DNA of 64,000 nucleotides from Candidatus Rifleibacterium amylolyticum (GCA_009917695.1 JAACJG010000008.1:310001-374000), one strand, 5' to 3'; shown: positions 17,467-27,564, numbered from the stretch's first letter. Numbers and translations: made by a program. Notes: generated by a model from the letters alone, not told the origin.

Positions 17467-18822
17467 ATGCGCAACTTTCTGATTGCTACATTTTTCTGCT
17501 GGCTTATCATAGTATTCGCGATCATCGATGACGACAAAAAGAGTGCTGGCGCGGCTCTCGTCGACTCCGGATCAGAAGGCCGAACCCAGGTGGTATTCTG
17601 GCATGCCATGGGCGGTCCGCTCGGAATCGTCATGGACGACCTGGTCACCCGTTATAATAAAAGCCAGAACAACTACTTCATCAAGAGTGTCAATATGGGC
17701 AGCTACGACACTCTCGCCAAAAAGGTTCTCGCTTCGCTGGTGGCAGAAGAGGCCCCCGATATTTCGCAGAACTACGAGACGCTGACCAAAAAATTCATCA
17801 GACATCACAAGATAGTCTGCCTCGACGACCTGATCGCTTCCGAATCTGAAGACATCAAAGCCGACATCATACCGGTGTTGCTCGAGAACAACACCTTCGA
17901 TGGCAAGCTCTATTCCTTTCCCTTCAATAAGAGCGTTCCGGTGCTGTATTATAACAAGGACATCTTCGCCCGGGTCGGCCTCGACCCTGAGCAACCGCCG
18001 CGTACGCTCGAAGAAATGGTCAAGTATTGCCGCACCATCACCGAGTATCATCGCAACACCCCTGGAGCTGACCGCTCTGTCTATGGCTACGGGTGCAGCA
18101 AGGCTAACGTCTGGTCATTTCTCAATCGTATTCTGCAATATGGCGGCAACATCGTCAGCGAAGACGGTCACAAGTCGCATTTTGCTGACCAGGCTGCCAT
18201 CAATGCGCTGGCCTATCTGCAGAACATGCTGAAAGAAGGCATTGCCCGCGAAGGACAGGGATTCGACCATCAGAACGACTTTATTGCCGGCAAATGTGCG
18301 ATTATCGAAAGCAGTATTGTCAGCAAGGTCTTCATGGAGAGCAGCATAGAATTCAACTTCGGCGTAGCACCGCTGCCCGGCTATATCATCAAGCCAAATC
18401 CTGAAATGACGATCAACGAAAGTGAAATCAACCGCGGTGTCATTCTGTCTGGCAGTAACATCAATATCTTCAACAACGGCGATCCCAAAAAAATTGCCGG
18501 AGCCTGGGACTTTGTCAAATGGTTCACCTCGACCGAAATCGGGGCGGAATGGAGCATCAGAACGACTTACCTGCCAGTACGCAAATCTTCGCTGGCCAGC
18601 GATTACATGCAGAAAGCCCTGCGCGAAGACCCCAATATGGCGGCACCTTACGTTCAGCTTGACTACTGCCATTTCGAGCCACGCCTCAGCGTCTGGTTCG
18701 AAGTCCGTGACCTGATGGCCGATCACTTAGAAAGGGCGACACTCGAAATGGGGCCGGCAGAAAAATACTGTCAGCAGATGGCCAAAGATGTGGACGCAAT
18801 ATTAAGACATGCTTCCCACTGA
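17467..18822 (+). CDS. Extracellular solute-binding protein, family 1 (carbohydrate ABC importer)
   Basis: A 451-residue binding protein. The N-terminal helix (RNFLIATFFCWLIIVFAII) is a signal or anchor; no clean lipobox follows, so it may stay membrane-tethered. The family 1 pattern is visible in VVFWHAMGGPLGIVMDDLV near residue 41, then YDTLAKKVLASLVAEEAPDI, YSFPFNKSVPVLYYNKDIF and AGAWDFVKWFTSTEIGAEWS. This is the UgpB/MalE-like fold that delivers a sugar or sugar derivative to the two permeases just upstream. The gene follows the MalG-type permease by two bases and its 3' end overlaps the DHH phosphoesterase gene by 14 bases, so all are one transcription unit. Confidence 0.92.
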   Translation: MRNFLIATFFCWLIIVFAIIDDDKKSAGAALVDSGSEGRTQVVFWHAMGGPLGIVMDDLVTRYNKSQNNYFIKSVNMGSYDTLAKKVLASLVAEEAPDISQNYETLTKKFIRHHKIVCLDDLIASESEDIKADIIPVLLENNTFDGKLYSFPFNKSVPVLYYNKDIFARVGLDPEQPPRTLEEMVKYCRTITEYHRNTPGADRSVYGYGCSKANVWSFLNRILQYGGNIVSEDGHKSHFADQAAINALAYLQNMLKEGIAREGQGFDHQNDFIAGKCAIIESSIVSKVFMESSIEFNFGVAPLPGYIIKPNPEMTINESEINRGVILSGSNINIFNNGDPKKIAGAWDFVKWFTSTEIGAEWSIRTTYLPVRKSSLASDYMQKALREDPNMAAPYVQLDYCHFEPRLSVWFEVRDLMADHLERATLEMGPAEKYCQQMAKDVDAILRHASH

Positions 18823-19822
18823 ATTATCCGCAGTAGTTTCAAAAATTTCGGCTTTGATTGCAGAGAGCGACAAGATACTTGTGGCCGCACATCTGCGCCC
18901 AGATGGCGACGCCACCGGCTCGGTCTCAGGCCTGGTAAAGTCACTGATGAAGGCTGGCAAAAAAGTCGACGCCGCGCTTTTCGATGGTGTGCCTGAGCGC
19001 TTCGCCTTCGTTTTCCCGGCGATCGAGGTTTTACGCAATCAGGTAATCGAAGCCGATCATGATCTCATCATAATTCTCGATTCTGGCGATGAATCACGCA
19101 CCGGCTTTACCTTCAATCGTGACCCGCAAAAAACCTGCCTGATAAACATCGACCATCATGCCAGCAACACAATGTTCGGCGATATCAACTACGTCGACAC
19201 CGGCGCCTCATCAGCCTGCGAAATGGTGGCGGCGCTGCTGCACCATGCCGACCTGCCTTTCGACAGCGAAGTGGCACTGAGCCTCATGCTCGGGCTGGTT
19301 ACCGACTCGCGCTCCTTCCAGAATGAAGGAATTCGAGCCTCAGCCCATCTGGCCGCAGCAAAGATATTGCAAACCGGCGTCGATACCAGGCCGATTCTCA
19401 ATATGCTCAATTCAGGCAAATGCGAAGCTGATCTGCGCGTACAGGGCTTTGGCTTGAGCAATTTTAAACTGCACTGTCAGAACCGCCTCGCCACGCTGAT
19501 TATTCGTCATAGCGATCTGACAGGGCTCAACGCCTCTTTCGCCAACGTTTTCGCCAGCGGCCTGTTCAATCAGATGCTGTCGATCAGCGAAACCCATGCC
19601 AGCGTGGTTATTTTCGAGCGCGAAGACGGCATGAGTTTCTGCGAATTTCGCTCGCGCGGCGGTATAGATGTTAAAGAGGTGGCGGTCGCCATGGGCGGTG
19701 GAGGTCATGTGCCAGCTTCTGGTTGCAGTCGCGCCGTAGCTGTTGATGAACTGGCCAGAGAAGCCATAGATCGCATGACCAGACAGGTCGATAATTTTTT
19801 CGCGAAACAGGAGAGCGCCTGA
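18809..19822 (+). CDS. DHH/DHHA1 phosphoesterase (NrnA-like), first copy
   Basis: A 337-residue cytosolic Mn-dependent phosphoesterase. The DHH half has HLRPDGDATGS near residue 30, ILDSGDESRTG near 90, and NIDHHAS near 113 (the namesake motif). The DHHA1 half ends with MGGGGHVPASG. NrnA-type enzymes degrade oligoribonucleotides of 2-5 nucleotides, and many also hydrolyse 3'-phosphoadenosine 5'-phosphate or pGpG/pApA. A second family member is at 38008-39018 in the rbfA-truB operon, which is the usual place of nrnA. This copy may therefore have another substrate, for instance a cyclic dinucleotide linear product. It overlaps the binding-protein gene by 14 bases and the next gene by one base. 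Confidence 0.88.
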   Translation: MLPTELSAVVSKISALIAESDKILVAAHLRPDGDATGSVSGLVKSLMKAGKKVDAALFDGVPERFAFVFPAIEVLRNQVIEADHDLIIILDSGDESRTGFTFNRDPQKTCLINIDHHASNTMFGDINYVDTGASSACEMVAALLHHADLPFDSEVALSLMLGLVTDSRSFQNEGIRASAHLAAAKILQTGVDTRPILNMLNSGKCEADLRVQGFGLSNFKLHCQNRLATLIIRHSDLTGLNASFANVFASGLFNQMLSISETHASVVIFEREDGMSFCEFRSRGGIDVKEVAVAMGGGGHVPASGCSRAVAVDELAREAIDRMTRQVDNFFAKQESA

Positions 19823-20940
19823 TGCGCAATAAGCTCGCTTTTTCGATTCTGCTGCTGCTGATGTTTTCCCTGGCAGCTGCCGGCCAGGAAAAGGGGCTTT
19901 CGATAAACGTCGAAATCGAAGGGCTTGGCGAGATTCTGCTCGAAGAAACCTCGGTCGATCAAACCGAAACAACGCAACTTCTGCTGAAAAAGCCAGGCGG
20001 CATGTTACAGGTTATCGATTCTTACGACGGCCTGATGCCTGCCGACCTTATCAAGCATGACCTCGATGGCGATGGCAGCGTTGAGATAATTTCACTGCTG
20101 CGACACCCTGACGGAATAGACGTTATCATGCATATATATGGCACCGATCCGGACTTCAAGAAGATTTTTCCGGAAAGTCAGAACGAAAACAATCCACTTA
20201 TCTGCCGCGAGGTTTTTATCTCAACCCACGGTAATCAGCCGGCAGTCTGCACGCGACATCTTATTTCGTATCACGATTTCGGCCCACCGGAACTATACCG
20301 TCTCGAGTTTTACCAGCTGCAGAAAGGTTCTCTGGTCCTTGCCCAGCAGGGTTTTACCGAAGGCACTCATTACAACATTCTGATGAACCGCGGTGCGCTG
20401 GCTTTTCACAGCGGTCAGTATCTTGAAGCCCTTGATTTTTACAATCAGGCGGTGTCATCTTCAACCGGCGAGATATCTTCTCGCGCCTTTGTTGAGAGTC
20501 TTTTTTATCTTGCCGAATCGCGCAAGTTTCTCAAAGACTTCAAAAATGCCCTGGAACTCTACCAGAAGATAGTGCTTGAATTCAGCCAGAATTCTTTCAC
20601 GGACGCCGCGCAGAGTGAAATTGAGCTGATTTCTCAGAATATTGAACACCCAGAGGCTCTTTCATTTTATATAGACGTAACCAGCCATATCAATTGTGAC
20701 CGCTGGGAAACGGCATTGGAGCTGTTACAGAACCACAAGCTCGGCAGCGCTGAGAGCCCTCTGCTCGACCGGATGCTGTTCATCCGCGCTGAAGTTCTGA
20801 CCGCTCTCAATCGCGTCGATGAGGCAATCGAAGTATATCGGACTATCCAGCAGAAGTTTCCTGACAGCCCGATTATCGGCAGTGTCGAAGCAGCATTGGA
20901 AGACATGCTCGAAAAGCCGGAAGAAACTGACGGGTTATAA
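19822..20940 (+). CDS. Secreted TPR protein
   Basis: A 372-residue protein with a signal peptide (RNKLAFSILLLLMFSLAAAG). The first half is beta-rich and contains HDLDGDGSVEIISLL, a calcium-loop-like DxDGDG motif also found in FG-GAP repeats. The second half has TPR-type helices: NILMNRGALAFHSGQYLEAL, ESLFYLAESRKFLKDFKNAL, FIRAEVLTALNRVDEAIEVY. This resembles YbgF/BamD-like periplasmic scaffolds but is not clearly either. TGATG overlap with the DHH gene; the next gene begins two bases after its stop. Role unknown. Confidence 0.78.
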   Translation: MRNKLAFSILLLLMFSLAAAGQEKGLSINVEIEGLGEILLEETSVDQTETTQLLLKKPGGMLQVIDSYDGLMPADLIKHDLDGDGSVEIISLLRHPDGIDVIMHIYGTDPDFKKIFPESQNENNPLICREVFISTHGNQPAVCTRHLISYHDFGPPELYRLEFYQLQKGSLVLAQQGFTEGTHYNILMNRGALAFHSGQYLEALDFYNQAVSSSTGEISSRAFVESLFYLAESRKFLKDFKNALELYQKIVLEFSQNSFTDAAQSEIELISQNIEHPEALSFYIDVTSHINCDRWETALELLQNHKLGSAESPLLDRMLFIRAEVLTALNRVDEAIEVYRTIQQKFPDSPIIGSVEAALEDMLEKPEETDGL

Positions 20941-20942
20941 CA

Positions 20943-22235
20943 TTGGCCAGCACCGAAGAAAAACCCAAAAAGAAAAAAAACTGGCAGCCAGAACAGGAAG
21001 AAGGCCTGTCACTACGGGCAAAAGCTGTGATCATAGCGGTTGCCACGTTTATTCCGTTCATGCTGTTCATCGTAATACCCATGGTCACCCGCGACCATTA
21101 TAGCAAAACCCTTAAACTGCCGCCTGAAGTGTTTTTGCAGGCCCCTGAAGAAATCAATCTGGTAAGCACTGGCGAAGTTGGTTCAGTTTATAAAGTAACC
21201 ATCAATGAGACTGAGTTCAAAATTCCAGATTCTTTCACACCGGTTAAAATCAGTCGCGACCGCATCGATTTCAAACCGGCGCCAAGGCGTGAAGCAAGGC
21301 AGATTACCATACTGGCCCAGAAGGAAGCGCGAACGATCCAGTTCACTGCGACTGGTTTTGCCCGCTGGTTCATGCCATCTTCCATGCTGCAGTTTCTCCA
21401 GACAACTCTCAGAGCGACCTGGCACCCGATCCGTCTCGTTTTCAAAGCGCAGTTCTTTGCCTCAGAAGGTATCACCGGCAGAATCTTCGAGGCACGCTGG
21501 GATGCGCACCATCGCGGCTTTATTTTTCCGGTTGCCGGCGACAAAGGTTATATTGGCAGAATTTTTCGCACAAACAACCCTGGATATTTTGAATTTATGG
21601 TGATCGACACTGTAGCACCAGTATCTCTGCGCGAATGGGTGAATCTCGCCATGCGCATCAAGCCTCCTTCTGATCTGGCCAGCGCAACACTGCCGGCAAG
21701 AACCGGGGCGAACAGCATCGAGTCTTTAATCGAAAAAGCGGCGATACCCGAGCGTGAGCCCGAGGTGCTCTCTGTAGCGTTGACTTCATTCGTTTATACG
21801 CGCAATCCTGGCTGGTTGCTGCCAATATCACTGGTCATGGAAAGCCGTGGTTTTTATGCCGAGCTGATCGATCTGCACCGCCAGTTCATTACCGGATTCG
21901 ATATAGAATCACCTTATAAGACACTATGGGATCAGATATTCAACCGTGCCCTGCATCGCATAATAAAGCTTGAAATAGATCCACAGCTGCATCTGCGCGA
22001 ACTCAACATCAGCTGCCTCAATCTTACTCATCTCGAAATCACTCAGGTTCTGCTTAAAATTACGATAAAATCAAGGCTGTCCGGAGAAAGAACTTTCAAT
22101 GCCGAACTCCTGCCACACGGCCGGCTCTATGAACAGCAGGAAAAGAACGTTATAATTCGCGCTCCTGATGAAATAAGTCTGGCTGATGCAGAAAGCATAG
22201 ATTACCAGATACTGCGCCTCGATTTCGCCCGCTGA
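20943..22235 (+). CDS. Single-pass membrane protein of unknown function
   Basis: The start is a TTG at 20943, two bases after the preceding stop; no ATG exists until inside the membrane helix, so coupling from upstream must drive it. The 430-residue product has a basic cytoplasmic tail (EEKPKKKKNWQPEQEEG), one helix (AVIIAVATFIPFMLFIVIPM, about residues 28-50) and a large extracytoplasmic part with beta-rich segments. I recognise no domain. Residues 130-200 contain several aromatic-rich stretches (FARWFMPSSMLQFLQ). It ends the 13.9-22.2 kb gene group and converges on anmK with an 11-base gap and no terminator visible. Confidence 0.72.
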   Translation: MASTEEKPKKKKNWQPEQEEGLSLRAKAVIIAVATFIPFMLFIVIPMVTRDHYSKTLKLPPEVFLQAPEEINLVSTGEVGSVYKVTINETEFKIPDSFTPVKISRDRIDFKPAPRREARQITILAQKEARTIQFTATGFARWFMPSSMLQFLQTTLRATWHPIRLVFKAQFFASEGITGRIFEARWDAHHRGFIFPVAGDKGYIGRIFRTNNPGYFEFMVIDTVAPVSLREWVNLAMRIKPPSDLASATLPARTGANSIESLIEKAAIPEREPEVLSVALTSFVYTRNPGWLLPISLVMESRGFYAELIDLHRQFITGFDIESPYKTLWDQIFNRALHRIIKLEIDPQLHLRELNISCLNLTHLEITQVLLKITIKSRLSGERTFNAELLPHGRLYEQQEKNVIIRAPDEISLADAESIDYQILRLDFAR

Positions 22236-22246
22236 TTGCAGCAGTT

Positions 22247-23392
22247 TCAGATCGGGCAGAGACTTCCGAGGATTACTTCTTCAGCAGCTCCGGTTGCCGC
22301 AGGCAAATTGCCGGGACGGCGACTGACAAAAGCGTAACCAAGCACAGCAAAAGCCATGGCTTCCTTGGCCATTACCGGCACTCCCAGAGAATCGCTCAGC
22401 GAAACGCTGGCCACATCTTTGAGACGAGCGGCCAGTCTGGCCATCAACTCAGAATTGCGAGCGCCGCCGCCCGACACAACCAGATCGGCCGGCAGGCGCA
22501 CCTGACCGGCAAGTGAGCTGACGGCTCCAACAATTGAATCAACGGTAATATCGAGAAGAGTCGACAGCAGGTCAGCCACAGGCAAAGGCTGGTTCTGCCA
22601 GGCAGCAAGCTCATCCAGACGTGTGGCATTAAAATACTCTCTGCCGGTAGACTTGGGCGGCGGTGCAGCAAAATAAGGATCTTTAAGAAAACGCATGACG
22701 GTTTGCCGGTGACTCTGACCAGATGCCGCGAGTTCTCCGTCACGGTCAAAATTGCCAAGTCCGGCTCGTTGCATGGCAGCATCCATAAGCACATTGCCGG
22801 GGCCGGTATCGAAAGCGCAAACCATCTGAGGTTTTTTACCCGCGCGAATAGCGCTGATATTGGCCATACCACCAATATTCAGCAGCAGCAGATCGCGTTT
22901 CGCCTTTTTGCCGAAAAGAAAAAGGTCGGCATATGGCACCAACGGCGCACCCTGGCCTCCGGCCGCCATATCAGCCGATCTAAAGTCGCAGATTACCGGA
23001 ATTCCAGTGCGCCGACCAAGCAGACTGCCATTGAGCAGTTGTAAAGACCCGGTAAGTGGGATTCCATCCCAGACAACAGCTTGCGGCTGGTGATAAATCG
23101 TCTGTCCATGTGCTGCAATGTAATCGGGGCGTTCATGGCCGCTGTCAAAAAACTGCTGACAGGCGCGGGCGTAGAGCTCTGCAATGTAGCTGGCTCCGAG
23201 AGTTATATCACGCGCATCAGCTGCGCGCATAAGATTCTGTATTCTCCTGAATTCAGAAAGCTGAAAGCTGCAGCTGTCGAACCAGATCAGCTCGCAGGCT
23301 CCAGAGCGGTCGAAAGCCACCATTGCGCCATCAATGGCATCGCCGCTGGTTCCACTCATCATACCGAGGATTTTTATTCTTTTTGCCGCCAT
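22247..23392 (-). CDS. anmK: Anhydro-N-acetylmuramic acid kinase
   Basis: A 381-residue kinase. The start at 23392 is preceded by GGAG and gives the family's normal N-terminus; the longer in-frame start at 23464 would add 24 extra residues. The ATP-binding segment is KILGMMSGTSGDAIDGAMV, later AAHGQTIYHQP, LLLNIGGMANIS, FDTGPGNVLMDA and VSGGGARN, all hallmarks of AnmK. The enzyme cleaves the 1,6-anhydro ring and phosphorylates anhydroMurNAc to MurNAc-6-phosphate in the cytosol, so the cell recycles its peptidoglycan. It is transcribed divergently from recA across a 150-base gap and converges with the preceding membrane-protein gene. No murQ or transporter partner is nearby. Confidence 0.94.
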   Translation of the reverse strand: MAAKRIKILGMMSGTSGDAIDGAMVAFDRSGACELIWFDSCSFQLSEFRRIQNLMRAADARDITLGASYIAELYARACQQFFDSGHERPDYIAAHGQTIYHQPQAVVWDGIPLTGSLQLLNGSLLGRRTGIPVICDFRSADMAAGGQGAPLVPYADLFLFGKKAKRDLLLLNIGGMANISAIRAGKKPQMVCAFDTGPGNVLMDAAMQRAGLGNFDRDGELAASGQSHRQTVMRFLKDPYFAAPPPKSTGREYFNATRLDELAAWQNQPLPVADLLSTLLDITVDSIVGAVSSLAGQVRLPADLVVSGGGARNSELMARLAARLKDVASVSLSDSLGVPVMAKEAMAFAVLGYAFVSRRPGNLPAATGAAEEVILGSLCPI

Positions 23393-23542
23393 AATTTCTC
23401 CTGCCAGAATAGCGACAAAATACCGCGCAAACCGGCAATTTACAAGCACCAACTTTCTTTTCACATTTTATTCGGGAGCTATTGGTTTTGCGGTTGCGAG
23501 TATGATAAACTGGTAAAAATATTTTGAGGAGGCACTTTTAAA

Positions 23543-24616
23543 GTGGCTGAAAACATCCAGAACCCCGATCGTCAAAAATCACTCGAAACCGCAATTTCCA
23601 GCATAGAAAAACAATTTGGCAAAGGCGCCGTAATGCGACTTGGCAGTTCACGGCACCTTCAGGTCGAAGCAATACCGACCGGCTCTCTCTCGCTTGACTA
23701 CGCACTTGGTGTTGGCGGCATGCCCCGCGGCCGTATCGTCGAAATTTTTGGCCCAGAATCGTCTGGTAAAACTACAGTAGCGCTGCATGTCGTTGCCCAG
23801 GCCCAGAAAATGGGCGGCCAGGCCGCTTTTATCGACGTAGAACACGCTCTTGATCCGGTCTATGCCAAGAAACTGGGAGTCGACACTGAAAACCTGCTGA
23901 TTGCCCAGCCGAGCAGCGGTGAAGAAGCTCTTGAAATCACGGAAATGTTGGTACGCAGCAACGCTATCGATATCATCATTCTCGACTCAGTAGCGGCATT
24001 GACCAGCAAAGCCGAAATCGACGGTGACATGGGTGATGCGACTGTCGGTATGCAGGCTCGCCTGATGTCGCAGGCAATGCGCAAACTTACCCCGGTTGTC
24101 AGCAAATCTCGCTGTGTCTGTATTTTCATCAACCAGATCCGTGAGAAAATCGGCGTCATGTTTGGCAATCCAGAAACCACCCCGGGCGGCCGCGCACTCA
24201 AATTTTTCTCGTCAGTGCGCATCGACATACGCCGTAAAGATGCGATCAAAGAGGGCGATGAAGCTACCGGTTTCGTTACCGAAGTTAAAGTCGTCAAAAA
24301 CAAGGTTGCTCCGCCGTTCCGCAAAGCCCGCTTCGATATGATGTTCGGCAATGGCATTTCAACCGAAGGCGAAGTTCTCGATATCGCAGAAAACTCCAAC
24401 ATAGTTAACAAATCAGGAGCCTGGTATTCATTCGGCGACGTCAGAATGGGCCAGGGTCGCGAGAATTCCAAGCAGTTCCTGCGCGACAACCCCGATGTCT
24501 TCGGTGAAATCGTGCTTAAGGTCAAAAAGGCCCTCGGCATGATCAGTAACGAAACTCCGGCACCAGCAGCCGAAGCCAAAGTCGTTGAAGACAAGAAAAA
24601 ATCTACCCGTAAGTAA
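23543..24616 (+). CDS. recA: Recombinase RecA
   Basis: A 357-residue RecA that forms ATP-dependent filaments on single-stranded DNA for homologous recombination and SOS induction. GTG start at 23543 with GAGGAGG ten bases upstream. Walker A is GPESSGKTT at residues 70-78, Walker B-like [19 protein letters not shown], and loop L2 with [20 protein letters not shown]. The C-terminus ends in a Lys-rich rather than the usual acidic tail ([12 protein letters not shown]). I looked for LexA operators of the E. coli (CTGT-N8-ACAG) and Bacillus (GAAC-N4-GTTC) types upstream and found neither, so SOS control here is unknown. A strong terminator follows. Confidence 0.98.
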   Translation: MAENIQNPDRQKSLETAISSIEKQFGKGAVMRLGSSRHLQVEAIPTGSLSLDYALGVGGMPRGRIVEIFGPESSGKTTVALHVVAQAQKMGGQAAFIDVEHALDPVYAKKLGVDTENLLIAQPSSGEEALEITEMLVRSNAIDIIILDSVAALTSKAEIDGDMGDATVGMQARLMSQAMRKLTPVVSKSRCVCIFINQIREKIGVMFGNPETTPGGRALKFFSSVRIDIRRKDAIKEGDEATGFVTEVKVVKNKVAPPFRKARFDMMFGNGISTEGEVLDIAENSNIVNKSGAWYSFGDVRMGQGRENSKQFLRDNPDVFGEIVLKVKKALGMISNETPAPAAEAKVVEDKKKSTRK

Positions 24617-24631
24617 GAAGTGATGAATATT

Positions 24632-24674
24632 CCGGGGCTGTGTACGCCAACAGGCGCACGCAGCCCCGGTTTTT
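24632..24674 (+). terminator. Rho-independent terminator of recA
   Basis: CCGGGGCTG and CAGCCCCGG close a 17-pair hairpin with one A/C mismatch and loop AACA (24632-24669), followed by five T. Confidence 0.93.
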
Positions 24675-24696
24675 AAAAAGTGAAAGGCACGGCGTA

Positions 24697-27564
24697 ATGG
24701 CAAACGGACAAAGCAGATTCGCCCGGTTTGCGTTCATTTATGCCCTGCTCGTAGTAACCCCCGTATTGTTTTCTCTATTGCTCTGCCTGCACATTATCGA
24801 TCATTACAGCCATTTCTGGCAGGAAAAGGCTGCCGAGATCACTGAGACAAAAGCATCAGAACTCGTTCGACAACTTGATTCAGAGCAGATTTTTCTACCC
24901 CACTTCAGGGAGCTGACTGAAAAGATTCTCTCTCTGCCAAAACTCGAAGAAAAAAAGATAGTCGAGCTGGCGGAAGATACTTTTGCCAGAATATCGCAGC
25001 GCTTTTTCGTTTATGTCTTCGATACCCGGGGAAAAATGTTAAAAACCGGACTGGCGCCTGAAGACACCGAAGCCGGTATCGATTACCTCTGGCGATTTGC
25101 CCATGACGACAGCTACGAAGGCGAAGGGCGCGAGCGCCGCGGCGACTACGGCAAACTGGTCGGGCGCTATTTCTCACCACGCAATATCAAGCACAGCAAT
25201 GATGTCTGCCATTCCGTCGAGAATCCCAGAAGCACCGGACTGCTTTACCATAAAAAACGCCAGGCATACAGTGATGATAAAAGCGGCGTCATGTATTTTC
25301 TCGATCTGAACATAGAATTCGAGCATCATCTTCAGCAGAAAATCGACCATTACAGCTCGGTTGATGAACCGGTTTTCTTTGAAAGAGCCGACGGCACCTG
25401 GAAGGGCGCTTCTGATATTGAAGCTCTGGCGCCGACTGTTGCGAAGCTGGGCTATACCCGCACAAAGAATGTGGTAGTTCACAATGACTTTCTCTGGCGA
25501 CGTGTTGGCTTTCGTGATTTTCAGCTGTATTTCGGCAAAAAATTGTCGCTCGATTATTACTCCCGGGCCAAAGGACTGGCGGTTTTATTCAGCGTCCTGC
25601 TGCTGGCTCTGAGCCTTGTCTATCTGTTGCGCAATCTGTTCAGCGGTCAGGGCTTACGGCTTTCGATACGCTACAAACTCATCACCATTTTTGTATTTGC
25701 TGTTTATCTGCCGATTCTCGGACTGGTAATGGTAAGTTTTAATGGCCTCAACGACCGCCGCACAGTTCTTGAGAACGATGCCCGCAAAGGGATGCAGGAT
25801 ATTCTCTACAAGATCGACGCCGACTTCGCCGGCAAAGAAGACGAAATACTGGCCACTTTCGAACGTCTCTACAACGACAGAGACTGGCAGGATCAAATTA
25901 CCGACGACTGGCTGCACAACGACCAGCTTTTGCGCAAACACGCCCGTATAGCGCTTGAAGGCGAGAATTTTTTCAATCATCTCGACATTCGAAATATCCG
26001 TCTGGAACAGGTTCATTCAACTGCGCGCGGTATCGCCAACGACAGAATTAAAGAGATAAATCGCATTATCAGCCTTATCTGCCTGGAGCGCTTCATGCCG
26101 GAACAGATGTCAAAAAACCGGGTAAAACTTCGCCAGTCTGATTTCATTCTCAAAAACATGATGGAGAACCCGGTGCTTGGCTTCAGCAGTTTTTACGAAC
26201 AACCTGGCCGGCTTGTCGAGATGGAATTTGAAGGTTCCAGCTTCTACTGGTACTGGAACTATTATCCTGACGCCGGTGACAGTGTAGCGTTTTTTTCAGG
26301 CAATACGAGAGTGCATTTCAATGTCGAAAGTTTTTTAAACAACGTTTTGCAGAAACGCTACAATCTCGGCAACACGGCACTTCATCTTGCCGCTTATTTT
26401 CCGGCGCAGCAGGCATGGACACCGGAATCCGCCGGCAGCGAAAACGATCTGGTCAAGCTGGTAAAGCTCACCGAAATCAGCAAAACCCTGGAAACCGGCA
26501 GAATCAATTATGAGGGTAAAAAATTTCTCGCCACCTCCCTCCCCGGAATCAAGCTCAAGGGCGCCATAATATCTTGCCTTTTTCCGCAGTCGCAGATAGA
26601 CGGTATTATTGCCGGTCAGCGCATTCAGATTTTCCAGGGAATGGCCCTTATCCTCATAATTTCAGTGTTTACCGGTCTGTTGCTCTCGAAATATTTTCTG
26701 CAACCGTTAGGAGAGCTCAACCTTGGCATGAAAGCTCTTCGTCAGCGCAATACCGACTTTCGTGTAGAGATCGGCAGCCAGGACGAACTGGGCGAACTGG
26801 GAGACACCTTCAATCAGATGATGGTTGAGGTAAAAGAAATGCTGCTGGCCGGAGCCGTTCAGCAATGCCTGATCCCAGAAAAATTCCCTGACATCGCCGG
26901 TTATGACTGTATAATTTACAACAAAATGGCTACCGACGTTGGTGGTGATTATGCCGACGTTTTTTCGCTTGGCGACGACCGCTATCTCGTCGTGCTCGGC
27001 GACGTAACCGGTCATGGCGTGAGCTCATCGATACTGACTGCGATGGTCAAGGCCCAGGTTTTCAGGTTTGCCAGAAAAAACCGAAGTTTGAGCGAAATTC
27101 TCAAAAGCCTCAGCGAAATGATTTTTGAACTTCTGCGCTATCGCAAGCTCATGACTTTTTGTGCGCTCATTTTCGATGCCCGCAATCACAGCTGTCAGTT
27201 TGCCAATGCCGGGCATCCTTTTCCTATCTGGTGCGACGCAGATGGAAAGATCAAGGCTCTCGACAAAGAAGCTCTGCCGCTGGGCGTTTCACCTCGTCGC
27301 AGCAATTATATAACTGTCGAGAGCAGCTTTGAAGCTGGCGATATGATGCTTCTTTATACCGATGGCATAGCAGAAGGCGCCGGGCCGGATGGTGAAGCCT
27401 TTGGTTTTGACCGGGTCAGGGAACTCATCGTCAGCAACCGCTCACACAGCAGTGAAGAAGTTAAAAACACCCTGCTCAGCGAATTCTGGCAACATTATAA
27501 ACGTGAAGAACTCGATGACGATCTGACCTTCGTTATAATCAGGCGGCGCCGGCAAGACGTCTGA
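24697..27564 (+). CDS. Membrane receptor serine phosphatase (double sensor, HAMP, SpoIIE/PP2C), first copy
   Basis: A 955-residue receptor starting at 24697. Order: helix at about 8-30, extracytoplasmic domain, paired helices at about 305-325 and 332-352 with LSIRYKLITIFVFAVYLPIL, second extracytoplasmic domain, helix at about 640-665, HAMP, then a SpoIIE-type PP2C domain. Metal-binding motifs are complete: DVGGDYADVF (about 749), LGDVTGHGV (about 768), FANAGHPFPIW, LLYTDGIAEG (about 886) and DDDLTFVII (about 941). Such proteins dephosphorylate anti-anti-sigma-type (STAS) partners. It begins 22 bases past the recA terminator, so its promoter is not obvious. Its 3' end overlaps the next, opposite gene by 26 bases. 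Confidence 0.92.
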   Translation: MANGQSRFARFAFIYALLVVTPVLFSLLLCLHIIDHYSHFWQEKAAEITETKASELVRQLDSEQIFLPHFRELTEKILSLPKLEEKKIVELAEDTFARISQRFFVYVFDTRGKMLKTGLAPEDTEAGIDYLWRFAHDDSYEGEGRERRGDYGKLVGRYFSPRNIKHSNDVCHSVENPRSTGLLYHKKRQAYSDDKSGVMYFLDLNIEFEHHLQQKIDHYSSVDEPVFFERADGTWKGASDIEALAPTVAKLGYTRTKNVVVHNDFLWRRVGFRDFQLYFGKKLSLDYYSRAKGLAVLFSVLLLALSLVYLLRNLFSGQGLRLSIRYKLITIFVFAVYLPILGLVMVSFNGLNDRRTVLENDARKGMQDILYKIDADFAGKEDEILATFERLYNDRDWQDQITDDWLHNDQLLRKHARIALEGENFFNHLDIRNIRLEQVHSTARGIANDRIKEINRIISLICLERFMPEQMSKNRVKLRQSDFILKNMMENPVLGFSSFYEQPGRLVEMEFEGSSFYWYWNYYPDAGDSVAFFSGNTRVHFNVESFLNNVLQKRYNLGNTALHLAAYFPAQQAWTPESAGSENDLVKLVKLTEISKTLETGRINYEGKKFLATSLPGIKLKGAIISCLFPQSQIDGIIAGQRIQIFQGMALILIISVFTGLLLSKYFLQPLGELNLGMKALRQRNTDFRVEIGSQDELGELGDTFNQMMVEVKEMLLAGAVQQCLIPEKFPDIAGYDCIIYNKMATDVGGDYADVFSLGDDRYLVVLGDVTGHGVSSSILTAMVKAQVFRFARKNRSLSEILKSLSEMIFELLRYRKLMTFCALIFDARNHSCQFANAGHPFPIWCDADGKIKALDKEALPLGVSPRRSNYITVESSFEAGDMMLLYTDGIAEGAGPDGEAFGFDRVRELIVSNRSHSSEEVKNTLLSEFWQHYKREELDDDLTFVIIRRRRQDV

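Noticed and set aside
23400-23542. LexA operator upstream of recA
   Set aside because: Neither CTGT-N8-ACAG nor GAAC-N4-GTTC is present. Another type of operator cannot be excluded.
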